Counted from the first letter of the stretch, positions 51,181-60,566 are shown. The stretch: DNA of 64,000 nucleotides from CAYRAV01 sp964422365 (GCA_964422365.1 CAYRAV010000003.1:34160-98159); one strand, 5' to 3'. The notes: generated by a model from the sequence alone, not told the origin. A program made the numbers and translations.

Positions 51181-51534
51181 TTATAATATACCTATTGGCA
51201 GCACTCCGCTTTCATATTTCTTGATAAATTTTTCAAACCAGTCACTTGTAATATCAAGAAAATCCGCAAAGATTAATAATTCTATATCATCGGATATATA
51301 CTCCGAAAGTTCGCTGCCACCTGTTAGTTTATCTATTTTCAAGAAAACTTCTTTTCTGAATTTATCAGACTACTCTTTTATTTCAGAAGGTATTTTATCT
51401 TTATCTATTTGATTATAAATATGCATCCACTCTATTTCGAACGCTTTACTGTCCCTATTATCCAGGAATTCATCAATATCAATTGACGAATAATCAATTG
51501 ATACTATGTTATCTATTATTTTTTCTATATCCAT
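51181..51534 (-). pseudogene. Small acidic protein gene broken by an in-frame amber stop
   Basis: From the ATG at 51534 (AAAGGAG 5 bases upstream) the frame reads MDIEKIIDNIVSIDYSSIDI and so on for 54 codons, hits TAG at 51370-51372, then stays open in the same frame (SDKFRKEVFLKIDKLTGGSE ... ESGVLPIGIL) to a TAA at 51181. A single base change explains the loss. Intact length would be about 117 residues. The fold class is unknown, again of immunity-protein size. Confidence 0.7.
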
Positions 51535-51612
51535 TTCTTCTCCTTTCAAAATAACCCAATAGCAATCCCAACTAATTAATAATATCGAATTTTATGAAAG
51601 TTCCTTATTTAT

Positions 51613-51954
51613 CTACTCTTCTGTATTGCTACATTCAGAACATTGAACAGTAACCACTATCCAATTGAATACATCTACATAATCATCAGCAGAAAATTCA
51701 TCAGGATATTCCATTACACATTCCTGGATAAATTGTTCTTTATCTTCTGCCTCAATTTCAAGCATAACAGAAAATGTATCTGCACAACACTTTTCACATT
51801 TTAAAATCTTGAGTTTTTCATCTTTTACAGTTTTACAATCATGACATACAAATCCATCGTATCCTTGTGCCGCTTGATCAAACAACAAATGCTTTCTTTC
51901 ACATGTTTGACAAATAAGATTTATTTTTAATCCGTCTTGTTCACTATATGGCAA
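51613..51954 (-). CDS. Zinc-ribbon protein
   Basis: A 113-residue protein with four CxxC pairs: CQTC and CHDC (about 15-41), CEKC (about 53-56, then C) and CSEC near the C-terminus, forming likely two zinc ribbons, joined by an acidic helix. The start is a TTG without an evident ribosome site; an upstream out-of-frame stretch (DGDIFEELMEDREYDASC) suggests an overlapping gene end or a frameshifted N-terminus. Function unknown. Confidence 0.5.
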   Translation of the reverse strand: MPYSEQDGLKINLICQTCERKHLLFDQAAQGYDGFVCHDCKTVKDEKLKILKCEKCCADTFSVMLEIEAEDKEQFIQECVMEYPDEFSADDYVDVFNWIVVTVQCSECSNTEE

Positions 51955-52109
51955 GAGGCATCATACTCACGATCTTCCATAAGTTCTTCAAATATATCCC
52001 CATCGTCCGGAGCAGGCTCATGCAAATTATTATTTAATCCATATTGTTAATCCTCTCATTTAAGAATATTTAATAATTGTTATAAACTATCATAAAAATT
52101 ACCATCAAT

Positions 52110-52200
52110 CCTTGAAAACACTAAATTTAAGAAAGTCAAATTTGTTTTATTTTATATCATTTCCCTTACGATTACAAGTGCTGATAAGAGAAAGGAAAAA
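52110..52200. repeat. Conserved intergenic hairpin block, copy 2
   Basis: CCTTGAAAACACTAAATTT, then TTTCCCTTACG and GCTGATAAGAGAAAG, matching 46314-46425 in order and spacing. It precedes the plus-strand fragment at 52283. Confidence 0.4.
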
Positions 52201-52282
52201 CTATAATATCAAATAACAAATAATAAAAAGGTAATTGGACTGAAAGATATGCTTAAATATTAAAACATGAGAAGTTGATGAT

Positions 52283-52430
52283 ATGAATTTTGTTTCTGCA
52301 AGTTACAATATGCATCACAACAGCATTGATATTACTACCTTTGACGGTTACATATTACAGATTGATTGTAATAAAGCAGAAGAAGGATTGAAAACTACAG
52401 CGTGGACAGACCATGTGTTAAATGCAATGG
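52283..52430 (+). pseudogene. DUF6061-like gene start, truncated
   Basis: MNFVSASYNMHHNSIDITTF then DGYILQIDCNKAEE resembles the start of small DUF6061-type proteins. The frame runs into an IS3 orfA piece at about 52425, so the C-terminus is lost. Confidence 0.4.
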
Positions 52431-52516
52431 CATATTCACGGCAGATATCGCATCTGCGTTTACCAGCATGATATAAATCTACCAGTTGTTGTTTAAATTC
52501 ATCTGTGTATTTACCA
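52425..52516 (-). pseudogene. IS3-family orfA N-terminal fragment
   Basis: The reverse strand reads GKYTDEFKQQLVDLYHAGKR then RCDICREYAI, the helix-turn-helix start of IS3/IS150-type OrfA proteins. Only about 30 codons remain; both flanks are other broken genes. Confidence 0.65.
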
Positions 52517-52685
52517 ACCTGTTTCAAGATAAAAAATATCTGTTACAGTTATAAAGCACTCCATCCCGAGGATACTGACATTACACAGGATAAACTGACA
52601 GACGTAACAATAAAAAATGTCCTGACGGATAATATTTATAACGATTTGGGGTTCATGGTAGGAAACAGGCTGATGATTTTGGTAT
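52517..52685 (+). pseudogene. Rpn-family nuclease N-terminal fragment
   Basis: FQDKKYLLQLYKALHPEDTD (after correcting a one-base loss near 52550) then VTIKNVLTDNIYNDLGFMVG and NRLMILV match the start of Rpn/PD-(D/E)XK transposase-like proteins. It ends abruptly at about 52685 where an unrelated reverse-strand gene begins. Second Rpn sequence in the window. Confidence 0.6.
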
Positions 52686-52887
52686 TTCACTATGTGGTAT
52701 CCAAATCTCCGCCTCTTCAATTTTATGTAATACTATATCTATGATATCTTCATCCCCGCTTTTATCTGGAATCCGATCATTCTTACTTACATAATTTTTA
52801 TATTCTTCATACACCCAGCCTGGGGTTTTATCCATTTTATCATAAACATCTTCTCTGATACTTTTTATACTCTTCCATAACCGCTTT
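52667..52887 (-). pseudogene. Truncated hypothetical gene
   Basis: The reverse strand reads SIREDVYDKMDKTPGWVYEE then YKNYVSKNDRIPDKSGDEDI and IWIPHSE before the homology-free tail. It begins right after the helicase stop and probably was the next gene of that operon, now cut by the rearrangement at about 52685. Confidence 0.4.
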
Positions 52888-55398
52888 CTACTTCTTTACA
52901 TATCTTCTCCGATAATACTCCATCGTCCGATATTCTAAAATATCCTTCATATGAATTTTAAAAGCATCATTGTCAATTACCGTCTTCAAATCGTCCCTGA
53001 TAGCAATAGCACACCCTTCCCTTTCAAGAAAAAATCCTTTTCCTGATGCTTTTAGGAACTTTATAGGCATACTTTTTGCTTTACTCAAATGCTGTTTGTC
53101 TGTCATATTTTTATAATTTTCATAAGATATGCCTGCTGCAAAATCTTTCCAGTTTGTCCCTTTATTAAAAAACTCCTTCCAGCTTTTCAACACTTCCTCA
53201 TCCGTAACCGCAAGCTTCACATTGCCATGATTATAAAAGCTATACAAAATCGGCATCTTATAAACCTTTTGCATATCAGTAGTTTCAATAATTGATAGAA
53301 ACTCCCTTCCAATTCCATCATACAATATTTTTTCTTCAGCAGACAATTCATTCAACTCTGCCAGAAAATCCAGATACCTTCGGAAAGGATTCTCTTTTGC
53401 ATGCTTAATACAATACTGATAAATATCATCCTCCATATATGTAAAAAGCTCCATTCTTGTAGGTATCTTACCATCAAGCAGTTCTTTTACCCGATAATAT
53501 TCTTGATTAATTCTTTCCTTTACAGATAAAGATTTTTTATCAAGTTCCCTAAACAGATCAATCAGACGCATATCAAAGTCAACAATACATTCATCCGGAT
53601 ATTCTATATCCGAATAATCATATGCCTTCTTTTGCTCAAATGAATTCCTACCGCCAAGCAATAACGATGTCTTGCCAGCCTTCTCATAATTACCAATAAA
53701 ATCAAGGACATTCAGGTATTCCTTCCCTTTATATGTACGAAGTCCGCGTCCTAACTGCTGCAAAAATACAACAGGTGATTCTGTTGGTCTAAGAAACATA
53801 ACCATATCCAAAGATGCAATATCCAATCCCTCATTAAACATATCTACAGAAAAAATCACTCTAATTTCCTGTGCCTTCAACTGCTCAACTGCCTTATCCC
53901 GATCCTCTGAAAACTCACCATCTGCATTGCTATAAACAGCCACAGAAGGTATTCCTCTTTTGCAAAACTCCTTTGCCATCTCCTCAGCATGGGCTCGTGA
54001 ACAGCAAAATCCTAATGCACGCTTTGAATGATATTTCATATAATATTTATAAATCAATTCATACCGCTTTACATTATTCTTATATATTTCTGTCAGTTCC
54101 CTCTCATCATAATGCCCTCTCAGCAGATGCAAACCAGAGTAATCAGTTTCATCATATATTCCATAATAATGAAATGGTACAAGCATCCCTTTATTGATTG
54201 CATCTTTTAATGAAATTTCATAGGGAACATTATAATCACATATTTCATAAATATTTTTGCCATCCATTCGCTCTGGAGTTGCAGTAAGCCCCAGCATAAA
54301 CTGTGGTTTAAAATATTCTATAATTCTTCTATATTGATCATTAACTGCGTGATGAAATTCATCAATCACAATATAATCAAAATATTCTGGTGCAAAGTAT
54401 TCTTCTTTCAAATATTCTTCTCTTCCAAGCGTTGATACTGATGCAAAAATGACAGATTTATCTATATCTTTCTGCTTGCCATAAAAAAAACCATAATCAT
54501 CAGAATGGCGTACATTGTGAAAAGAAACTGCTGCCTGCTTCAATATTTCTTCCCTGTGAGCAACAAATAAAACTTTTTCGTACTTTGCAGAATCAAATGC
54601 AGCAAGATAGGTTTTTCCAACACCAGTAGCCGCCTGCACAAGCCCCTTTTCTGCTCCTTCTGCCCGGCTGTCTTCTAATGCATACAATGCCTCTATCTGT
54701 GCCCCTCTCGGTTGAAACAAGACTTCTACTTTTGTGTCATCCTCTTCTCCCTGTGCATCATATCTTGCTAAATCTTTTGCCACTGCCGGCTTATGCCAGT
54801 TCTTTGAATAACGGCTTAACTCTTCATCATCTATAATAATGGAATGATTTAAGAACAAATCCTCAAAAGTATCAAAAAACTTCTGAAAATTTTTCTTATC
54901 CGTTGTGCTGTTAAAACGATAATTCCACTCAATTCCTGATGTCAAAGCACTTCTAGAAAGATTAGATGAACCAATATAAATCTCACTCATATTTTCATAA
55001 TGAAAAATATAGGATTTCGGATGAAAGGATCTGTTCTTTTCGCTATAAAATCTTAAATCCACACGATTTCCAAGTTCCTTTTTTATCAGGCAAAGAGCAG
55101 AAGGCTGTGTAATTCCAAGATAATTTCCAGTTAAAATTCTGACGGAAACACCCCTGTCCAAAGCAGACTTTAAATCTTTTAAAATCATTCTGACACCAGA
55201 TTCCATAAGAAAAGACACAATAATATCAATCTGTTTTGCTTTCATTATACTCATTTTTAGCTGATAATACAAAAAACGGCTTCGATTCCTATCACCAGTC
55301 ATTACATCTGTAGAATCAATTGTTATATGATTCAGTTCACTATTTTCACTCTGTTGTTCTTCAAAATTTACTTTTTCCGCAGAATCAAATTGAGCCAC
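52888..55398 (-). CDS. PLD-nuclease-like plus SF2 DEAD/DEAH helicase
   Basis: An 836-residue protein. Residues about 40-195 form a phospholipase-D-like domain (FHPKSYIFHYENMSEIYIGS SNLSRSAL, a single HxK motif). The SF2 helicase core starts near 225: Walker A AATGVGKTYLA, motif II IDEFHHA, motif III GLTATPERMDG, motif V DMFNEGLDIASL and motif VI QQLGRGLRTYKG. A C-terminal region of about 240 residues resembles the DUF3427 tail. It starts with GTG (GAGGTG 8 bases upstream), overlapping the methyltransferase gene by 31 bases. PLD-helicase fusions occur in restriction-like and defence islands. Confidence 0.85.
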   Translation of the reverse strand: MAQFDSAEKVNFEEQQSENSELNHITIDSTDVMTGDRNRSRFLYYQLKMSIMKAKQIDIIVSFLMESGVRMILKDLKSALDRGVSVRILTGNYLGITQPSALCLIKKELGNRVDLRFYSEKNRSFHPKSYIFHYENMSEIYIGSSNLSRSALTSGIEWNYRFNSTTDKKNFQKFFDTFEDLFLNHSIIIDDEELSRYSKNWHKPAVAKDLARYDAQGEEDDTKVEVLFQPRGAQIEALYALEDSRAEGAEKGLVQAATGVGKTYLAAFDSAKYEKVLFVAHREEILKQAAVSFHNVRHSDDYGFFYGKQKDIDKSVIFASVSTLGREEYLKEEYFAPEYFDYIVIDEFHHAVNDQYRRIIEYFKPQFMLGLTATPERMDGKNIYEICDYNVPYEISLKDAINKGMLVPFHYYGIYDETDYSGLHLLRGHYDERELTEIYKNNVKRYELIYKYYMKYHSKRALGFCCSRAHAEEMAKEFCKRGIPSVAVYSNADGEFSEDRDKAVEQLKAQEIRVIFSVDMFNEGLDIASLDMVMFLRPTESPVVFLQQLGRGLRTYKGKEYLNVLDFIGNYEKAGKTSLLLGGRNSFEQKKAYDYSDIEYPDECIVDFDMRLIDLFRELDKKSLSVKERINQEYYRVKELLDGKIPTRMELFTYMEDDIYQYCIKHAKENPFRRYLDFLAELNELSAEEKILYDGIGREFLSIIETTDMQKVYKMPILYSFYNHGNVKLAVTDEEVLKSWKEFFNKGTNWKDFAAGISYENYKNMTDKQHLSKAKSMPIKFLKASGKGFFLEREGCAIAIRDDLKTVIDNDAFKIHMKDILEYRTMEYYRRRYVKK

Positions 55399-56078
55399 TT
55401 TTCTTCACCTCGTCCCGGACGCACATCTGATGTTACCCACTGTTCTTCTATCATCAAATTTTTTATATCTTTTATTAAGTCAATAAAGGTACGCTCTGTC
55501 ATATCCGTAAAGTATCTTCCATTACGCTCACCTTCGAAATTTCCATATTTAAAAGATGTATATATAATTCCATTGCTCTTAACTGATATTTCCATCTTTT
55601 CTAACACACTTTTAAGCTCTGGCTTCGCCAAATGTAATATAGACGAACAAGCCCATATGCCCTCATACTTTCCACACTCATCAAGTTCTTGAAAAAACTG
55701 TTGTTTTATCTTAATTCCTGTATACTCACTGGCAATCTTACAAAGTTCACCAGAACCATCAACTGCCTCAACCTGAAATCCCTGCTCCAAAAAGTACTTC
55801 GTATCACGTCCTGAGCCACAACCAAAATCAAGGATACTGGCACCTTGTGGTAATTTATCAATAAAGTGGTTCTGTATACTTTTAAATTCTACAGAATTGG
55901 TTGCTAATGCAAAATCTCTGGCATTTTTATTATAATAATCTATCGTAACATTTCTATTCAAGCTGCTCTGCGAAACAGCCTCAATAACAATGTCCTGACA
56001 CAGCTTCGTTTCTGCATTTGCCTCACTATGCCTATATCCATCTTTCTTAATTTTTTCCACTTTGTTCAATAAATTCAT
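55368..56078 (-). CDS. Class I SAM-dependent methyltransferase
   Basis: A 236-residue protein. Motif I ILDFGCGSGRDTKYF and the acidic loop VEAVDGSGELC mark a class I SAM methyltransferase; the later SSILHLAKPELKSVLEKM and IIYTSFKYGNFEGER are of the small-molecule/protein type rather than a DNA methylase (no DPPY or NPPY). The ATG at 56078 has GGAGGT 6 bases upstream and overlaps the previous stop (TGATG). It overlaps the helicase gene by 31 bases, so the two are a translationally coupled pair. Confidence 0.85.
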   Translation of the reverse strand: MNLLNKVEKIKKDGYRHSEANAETKLCQDIVIEAVSQSSLNRNVTIDYYNKNARDFALATNSVEFKSIQNHFIDKLPQGASILDFGCGSGRDTKYFLEQGFQVEAVDGSGELCKIASEYTGIKIKQQFFQELDECGKYEGIWACSSILHLAKPELKSVLEKMEISVKSNGIIYTSFKYGNFEGERNGRYFTDMTERTFIDLIKDIKNLMIEEQWVTSDVRPGRGEEKWLNLILRKK

Positions 56079-56275
56079 CACAGTACCTCCAACTGTATCA
56101 TATTCATTTGAGCTATTATACAACATGTCAGTTCTGTCCTTTGGGAATCATCAACTTTCACTTCCATTTGCCCAACAAAGCACATAGGTTTGCCATTATG
56201 AAATTGCCAGTCTTGTTCTTGCATCCATTCGGGCATTTCTTCTAAAAATTTGAAATCTTCTTTATATCTGCTTGT
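56078..56275 (-). pseudogene. DUF1963/YwqG-like C-terminal fragment
   Basis: An open stretch without start reads RYKEDFKFLEEMPEWMQEQD then WQFHNGKPMCFVGQMEV, resembling the end of YwqG/DUF1963 proteins. Its stop overlaps the methyltransferase ATG. The front part is missing. Confidence 0.4.
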
Positions 56276-56446
56276 TTAAATAAGACATGAGCTCTTCTTT
56301 TTTCCACGATAATTTGAAATCAATCTACAAAAATAGTCCTCGCTTTCTGAACTTGACAAGGGGTCGATATTCAACTCTTCACCCAATTCATAAAGCATTT
56401 CCAAAGTATCTTCCGGAATTTTTGATTCAAATTCTTCATATTTCAT
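56262..56446 (-). pseudogene. Small protein gene with a homopolymer frameshift
   Basis: MKYEEFESKIPEDTLEMLYE then LGEELNIDPLSSSESEDYFC and LISNYRGK runs to a six-A tract near 56300. With seven A it would end KKEELMSYLNKQI at 56262; as is, it ends at 56276. About 60 residues. Function unknown. Confidence 0.45.
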
Positions 56447-56504
56447 CAATTCTTAATCTTTTCGCTTCCACACATACATTTTCTAATTTGCATAATGAAT
56501 CCTC

Positions 56505-56699
56505 CTATTTGCCACCTGATGCGCCCTTTTTCTTGCTTTTTTTGATACAGGGCAACAGCATATTTAAAATGCCCAAACCTATTGCAACCCCTAAAAGAAT
56601 ACTGAATACCGTTTCTCCAATTATCTGATTGCTTTCCAATAGCAGGGCTGCTGCTACCAGAATCATACCTACACTTACAAAAACATTTCCATTCTTCAC
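56505..56699 (-). CDS. Small two-span membrane protein
   Basis: A 64-residue protein with two hydrophobic spans (VFVSVGMILVAAALLLE and VFSILLGVAIGLGILNMLLP) and a Lys-rich tail. The GTG at 56699 has AAGGAGG 9 bases upstream and is preferred to the longer open frame, which would place the ribosome site inside the gene. Confidence 0.6.
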   Translation of the reverse strand: MKNGNVFVSVGMILVAAALLLESNQIIGETVFSILLGVAIGLGILNMLLPCIKKSKKKGASGGK

Positions 56700-56857
56700 T
56701 TTACCTGAACCTCCTTCTGTACCCATCTGGAACAGAGCGAAATATCTCCCTTCACTCCATAGCACAAATGGAAACTAGCATAGTGTCGAAAAATAAACAC
56801 TTTTTTAACTTTGTCTATAAAAAGTCCTTGTGAGTTTTCCACCCACTGGACATTTTT

Positions 56858-57087
56858 TCATTCATCAAATAAATCCTCATAGCTTACATTTAAAACTTCT
56901 GCTATTTTTTCACCTCAATATCGGTTATAAATCTTTGACCACTTTCTATCCTTTGTATTCCGTTTTTATCAATATCTAATCCAACTATTTGAAGCATTTC
57001 TGCTAATTTTCTTTGTGATGTTTTTACTGGAAGATTTAGCCTTATTTCCTTTACTTTATGCCCACAAATATTGTTTAATATTTTCAT
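56858..57087 (-). pseudogene. XRE-type HTH regulator with homopolymer frameshift
   Basis: GHKVKEIRLNLPVKTSQRKL then AEMLQIVGLDIDKNGIQRIE SGQRFITDIEVKK is a Cro/C1-type HTH. A six-A tract (about 56903-56908) then leads to a stop; with seven A the frame continues IAEVLNVSYEDLFDE and stops at 56858, the usual end of such proteins. AAAGGGA precedes the ATG. Confidence 0.7.
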
Positions 57088-57099
57088 TTTCCCTTTCTT

Positions 57100-57933
57100 C
57101 TACTCTTCCTCTTTTGCTTCTGCCTCAACATCTCGTATGATAGATGATTTTCCCTTAAAATCATACTCAAATCCAGCACCTATAATAACCAAATTATCTA
57201 ATGTTATCTCTCCCTCTTTTTTGATTCCTGTTTTGACTTTATGTAAATATTTTCCTGTTTTTAGATACTGTTTATCCTTATATTTATTTAACACATCACA
57301 AAAATGTTCTGCTGCCGACTGAAAACTATGATATCCCTGACATGGAATTACATAAGCACAATTCTCTGCATCTGCAGATCCTTTAAAATACTCAAATTGG
57401 CTGATATCTGTTTCCCCGTAAGTATCCACCCATAAACACCTAATAGTGTCAAAATCAAACTCACGTTCCACTTCGCTAAGAGAACATCTCTTATTAAAAC
57501 TTCTTTCTCTGTTCCTTGAGTAGTTTAATATACGATCTCTATCATTCGGTTCTATTTCTTCCAGTTTTATTTCTTTTGTTGGATAAACAAATGTATTAGG
57601 ATAACTTATATCATACCATATACTTCTTGGGAAACCCAACTCCTTATTGTCAAGGCGGCTAAAACCTACCCATTCCCAAAAAAATCCTCCAACAGGTGTT
57701 ACAACATAATAATCAGCCCCCATCACCTCTTCGCATCCAAACCCATTTATAATGTAGCAATTATACTCCTTCCATTCAAAGTCACAATCTAACAGATAGG
57801 CAATATCTTTAAGACCTTCAAATTCTTTTCTTACATACCAGGATTGTATTCTAACAGAGAGCAATAATAGAATACATATACTAAAGAAAATAATGAGTCT
57901 TTTTTCCATTTTTTTCTTCTTAATATCCTCCAT
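57100..57933 (-). CDS. Membrane-anchored hypothetical protein
   Basis: A 277-residue protein with one N-terminal membrane helix (about 11-28, RLIIFFSICILLLLSVRI) and an extracytoplasmic domain rich in Trp, Tyr and Asp (YYVVTPVGGFFWEWVGFSRL). No family recognised. I choose the ATG at 57933 with AGAAGGGG 6 bases upstream; the open frame runs another 39 codons upstream without a ribosome site. Confidence 0.6.
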   Translation of the reverse strand: MEDIKKKKMEKRLIIFFSICILLLLSVRIQSWYVRKEFEGLKDIAYLLDCDFEWKEYNCYIINGFGCEEVMGADYYVVTPVGGFFWEWVGFSRLDNKELGFPRSIWYDISYPNTFVYPTKEIKLEEIEPNDRDRILNYSRNRERSFNKRCSLSEVEREFDFDTIRCLWVDTYGETDISQFEYFKGSADAENCAYVIPCQGYHSFQSAAEHFCDVLNKYKDKQYLKTGKYLHKVKTGIKKEGEITLDNLVIIGAGFEYDFKGKSSIIRDVEAEAKEEE

Positions 57934-58086
57934 GTAATCACCCCTTCTATAAACAACTGCGAAACACCAATTTAAGTTGTCTATACACAGTATTCGTAAG
58001 TTAGCGAAAATCTCACAACTGAAATTCAGTAAAATTACATAAATAATCACGAATGATGAATAAATAATACATCGTTCTGCTATTTT

Positions 58087-58611
58087 CTACTTTATCCAAT
58101 CATACAATAACCTGGAAGTTGACGGTATTCCTTCTGCTTTCATACGAATTGAAAAGAAAATCTGGAAGGTTTCTGGCTCATCTTCAATCGTTTCTTGGAG
58201 TAAAAGCAATTTACGCTTTCCAACTCTTCTGTCAAGTATGGCAAATATTCTCACAATCAAATTATCGCTGGTTAAGCTGTCATCAATGCTTTGATTGTCA
58301 AATTCCTTAAATGCCTTATAAAAACAATGCTGGTCGAAAACTCCCAATTTTAGGGCTGCATCATCCATGTATGCCATTACTTCGGTTACACGTTTCTTCC
58401 ATTTTTCATCTTTGGGGAATAAGTCCACTTTCATCCAATTATTCCAATAACAGCCTTTGATAATTTCTTTTCCATCATATCTTATTGCGGCACGCCCCTC
58501 ATGATCCGGACTTTTGCTATATGATGTTGCATAATACTGAATATGTCCCCGCAAACTTTGTGCTAAATATTCCGTTTCAAGTTTTTTCCTAATTCCACTC
58601 CATGTTGCCAT
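58087..58611 (-). CDS. SF0329-family protein
   Basis: A 174-residue soluble protein. The start WSGIRKKLETEYLAQSLRGH, then YYATSYSKSPDHEGRAAIRY DGKEI, and the end KRKLLLLQETIEDEPETFQI with FSIRMKAEG fit the SF0329 family of uncharacterised Firmicutes/enterobacterial proteins, often beside polymorphic-toxin genes. AGGAG lies 8 bases before the ATG. Confidence 0.72.
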   Translation of the reverse strand: MATWSGIRKKLETEYLAQSLRGHIQYYATSYSKSPDHEGRAAIRYDGKEIIKGCYWNNWMKVDLFPKDEKWKKRVTEVMAYMDDAALKLGVFDQHCFYKAFKEFDNQSIDDSLTSDNLIVRIFAILDRRVGKRKLLLLQETIEDEPETFQIFFSIRMKAEGIPSTSRLLYDWIK

Positions 58612-58719
58612 CTATATATCTCCTGTTATACATAAATCTCAATTTTCCAGTTCTACAACTACCGATTTATAATTTTGAAACTAATTATATTCTATCATGT
58701 AAACCCTTAGATGTCATCA

Positions 58720-58920
58720 CTATTCTTTCCCAACTCTGTATGGTTTTGCATCAAGTTCATATCTGTTTTTTTCATTACGCATCTTCTCCAAGTTTTTCTT
58801 CTGTGCAATGGATATTTCCCTCGGCTTTCCTATGCGTACATATTTCTTAGACATTTCATAAATCTTGCTGACTTCTGCCTGCCGCTTAATGGGGAAAACA
58901 CAAAGAAACTCATGTACCAA
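58720..58920 (-). pseudogene. Hypothetical C-terminal fragment
   Basis: A basic 66-codon stretch (KKYVRIGKPREISIAQKKNL then EKMRNEKNRYELDAKPYRVG) with no ribosome site, adjoining the broken permease. Probably the tail of a lost gene. No family recognised. Confidence 0.35.
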
Positions 58921-58924
58921 TGCA

Positions 58925-59224
58925 TCATTTTCCCTTTCTTCTATTTTCTTTCACCCTTTCCATACATGAGATTATATTATAGAATACAACTCCAAAACTT
59001 ATATATGTAAGATACTCATTTTGTGCCACTCCCATAAAATTTCCATTCAACTCTAAACATAACAATTTCCAAAGATAATATCGTACAAACATATTAAAAA
59101 GAATTGAAAATGACCACATTAATGCCTTAAATCTATATGCATACTTTTGCTTTAAAACATCCATAACAAAAACACTGTATTTTGATATGTAACTAACCGC
59201 GGTCTCCCTCCTCCTTATGTACAT
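58925..59224 (-). pseudogene. ABC-2 permease N-terminal fragment
   Basis: YISKYSVFVMDVLKQKYAYR then FKALMWSFSILFNMFVRYYL and YLTYISFGVVFYNIISCMER matches the first third of ABC-2 permeases of the daunorubicin-exporter type (two spans visible). The rest is missing after residue about 90. AGGAGGAGG near 59210 would be its ribosome site, but no normal start follows it closely. It overlaps the end of the kinase gene. Confidence 0.5.
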
Positions 59225-60147
59225 AAGTTACTTCTCTCACAACTACCTCGTTATTTTTATAATACTTCTCCACAATATCTTCACTGCTAAATCCATTTGC
59301 CGCACCATTACAACGAATTTTTAGTGCTGCAAATATCTCCGCCCGAGTCAATGCTTCTACTGCTGAATATCCTTTTATGTAATAATTTATAAAACAGGAA
59401 AACAATGCATCTCCTGCTCCAAGAGTATTCACAACGTCACCTACATGAGCAGCCTCCAATCTGTATATTCTATCTTCAGAACGTTCATATAACAGTGCCC
59501 CCCTTCTTACCAAGTCCGATTACTATAATCTTTGATAAATATTTTTCTTTCATTTCAAAAATAAATTGTTCTGCACTACATGGTAATTGCTCGTCACTCA
59601 AAAATAAAATGTCTGCATATTCCATAAATTCCTTATTATATTCATCATCAATGTCACTTAATACATGAACATCACTGGCAATCAATTTTCCAATCTTTTT
59701 TACTTTTTTTAACAATGGGCGGTTGAAATTAGTATTGCATAAAACAACCAAATCACTATCTTTTATCGCAATTTCTAATTTGGCAAACTCCATATTTTTT
59801 TCCTGAATGTCCTTCAGATCACAATATATTTGTCTTCTGCCTTCCTCATCATACAATGCAACCGTAACGGGTGTCTCTCTTAATTCATGGTAAATAAACT
59901 GATTTCCTATTCTTTCCTCTTCTAATTTTGATAAAATTCGCTTTCCTTCTTCATCTTCACCAATAAAAGATGTTATTTGTATATTATTATCCAATGTCAA
60001 AAGAGCTTTTCCAACATTATAAGCCACACCTGAAACATCTGCTTTTATCCCAAAAAAGGGATAATCAATAGGATAATAATTAATTGGAAATTTTTTGACC
60101 TTTAGTGTTGTTTCAATATTAATCAAGCCCGATACTATTACTCTCAT
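59193..60147 (-). pseudogene. PfkB-family sugar/nucleoside kinase with G-tract frameshift
   Basis: The N-terminal part (60147-59515) reads MRVIVSGLINIETTLKVKKF, GVAYNVGKALLTL and SFIGEDEEGKRILSKLEEE; the C-terminal part holds the signature NTLGAGDALFSCFINYYIK. They are joined at GLGKKG by a run of six G (59499-59504); five would keep one frame, KKGALLYERSED. The full product would be about 317 residues, normal for PfkB. GAGGT lies 5 bases before the ATG. Either a pseudogene or a phase-variable gene. Confidence 0.82.
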
Positions 60148-60566
60148 TTTCTACCTCATCTTTCTGCCTTGTTTCAAAAGCTGTTTTTAAATACAACTTG
60201 TTATCATATATTTCTTTTCCATATCTATCTCTCAATTTCAGCAACTATATATCATTATGTATATGCTCAGATAATATCTTTATAAACAAAACATTATTAC
60301 TTACTGTTCCATTCCATTCCTGCTGCTCTGACCCCCTATCAGCTATTAATGAAATTTCATTGTCCACAACTAACATAAATCTAGATGCCAAATGCTCTTT
60401 ATTCATATTTCTATAGTGTGAATAAAATTCCACATCACACTCTAAAGCCAAATCATAAAATGAGAACACTACTATCCTGACTTTGTTTTCTTTTAATGTT
60501 TGGAATTCTTCTTTAAAACATGACAAATTAAAATCTGCATTAATATAAACCTCATTTTTAGCATTT
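60119..60566 (-). pseudogene. TrmB-like regulator C-terminal part, broken by an IS and an amber stop
   Basis: NAKNEVYINADFNLSCFKEE, then ENKVRIVVFSFYDLALECDV and LASRFMLVVDNEISLIADRG fits the effector-binding part of TrmB/sugar-sensing regulators. The front is cut by the IS200/IS605 element at about 60570. A TAG at 60245-60247 interrupts IHNDI-LLKLRDRYGKEIYDN, after which the same frame stays open to 60119, overlapping the kinase start. It was probably the regulator of the kinase and permease genes. Confidence 0.6.

Noticed and set aside
52888..56078. Complete type I or III restriction-modification system
   Set aside because: The methyltransferase lacks DNA-methylase motifs and there is no specificity subunit.
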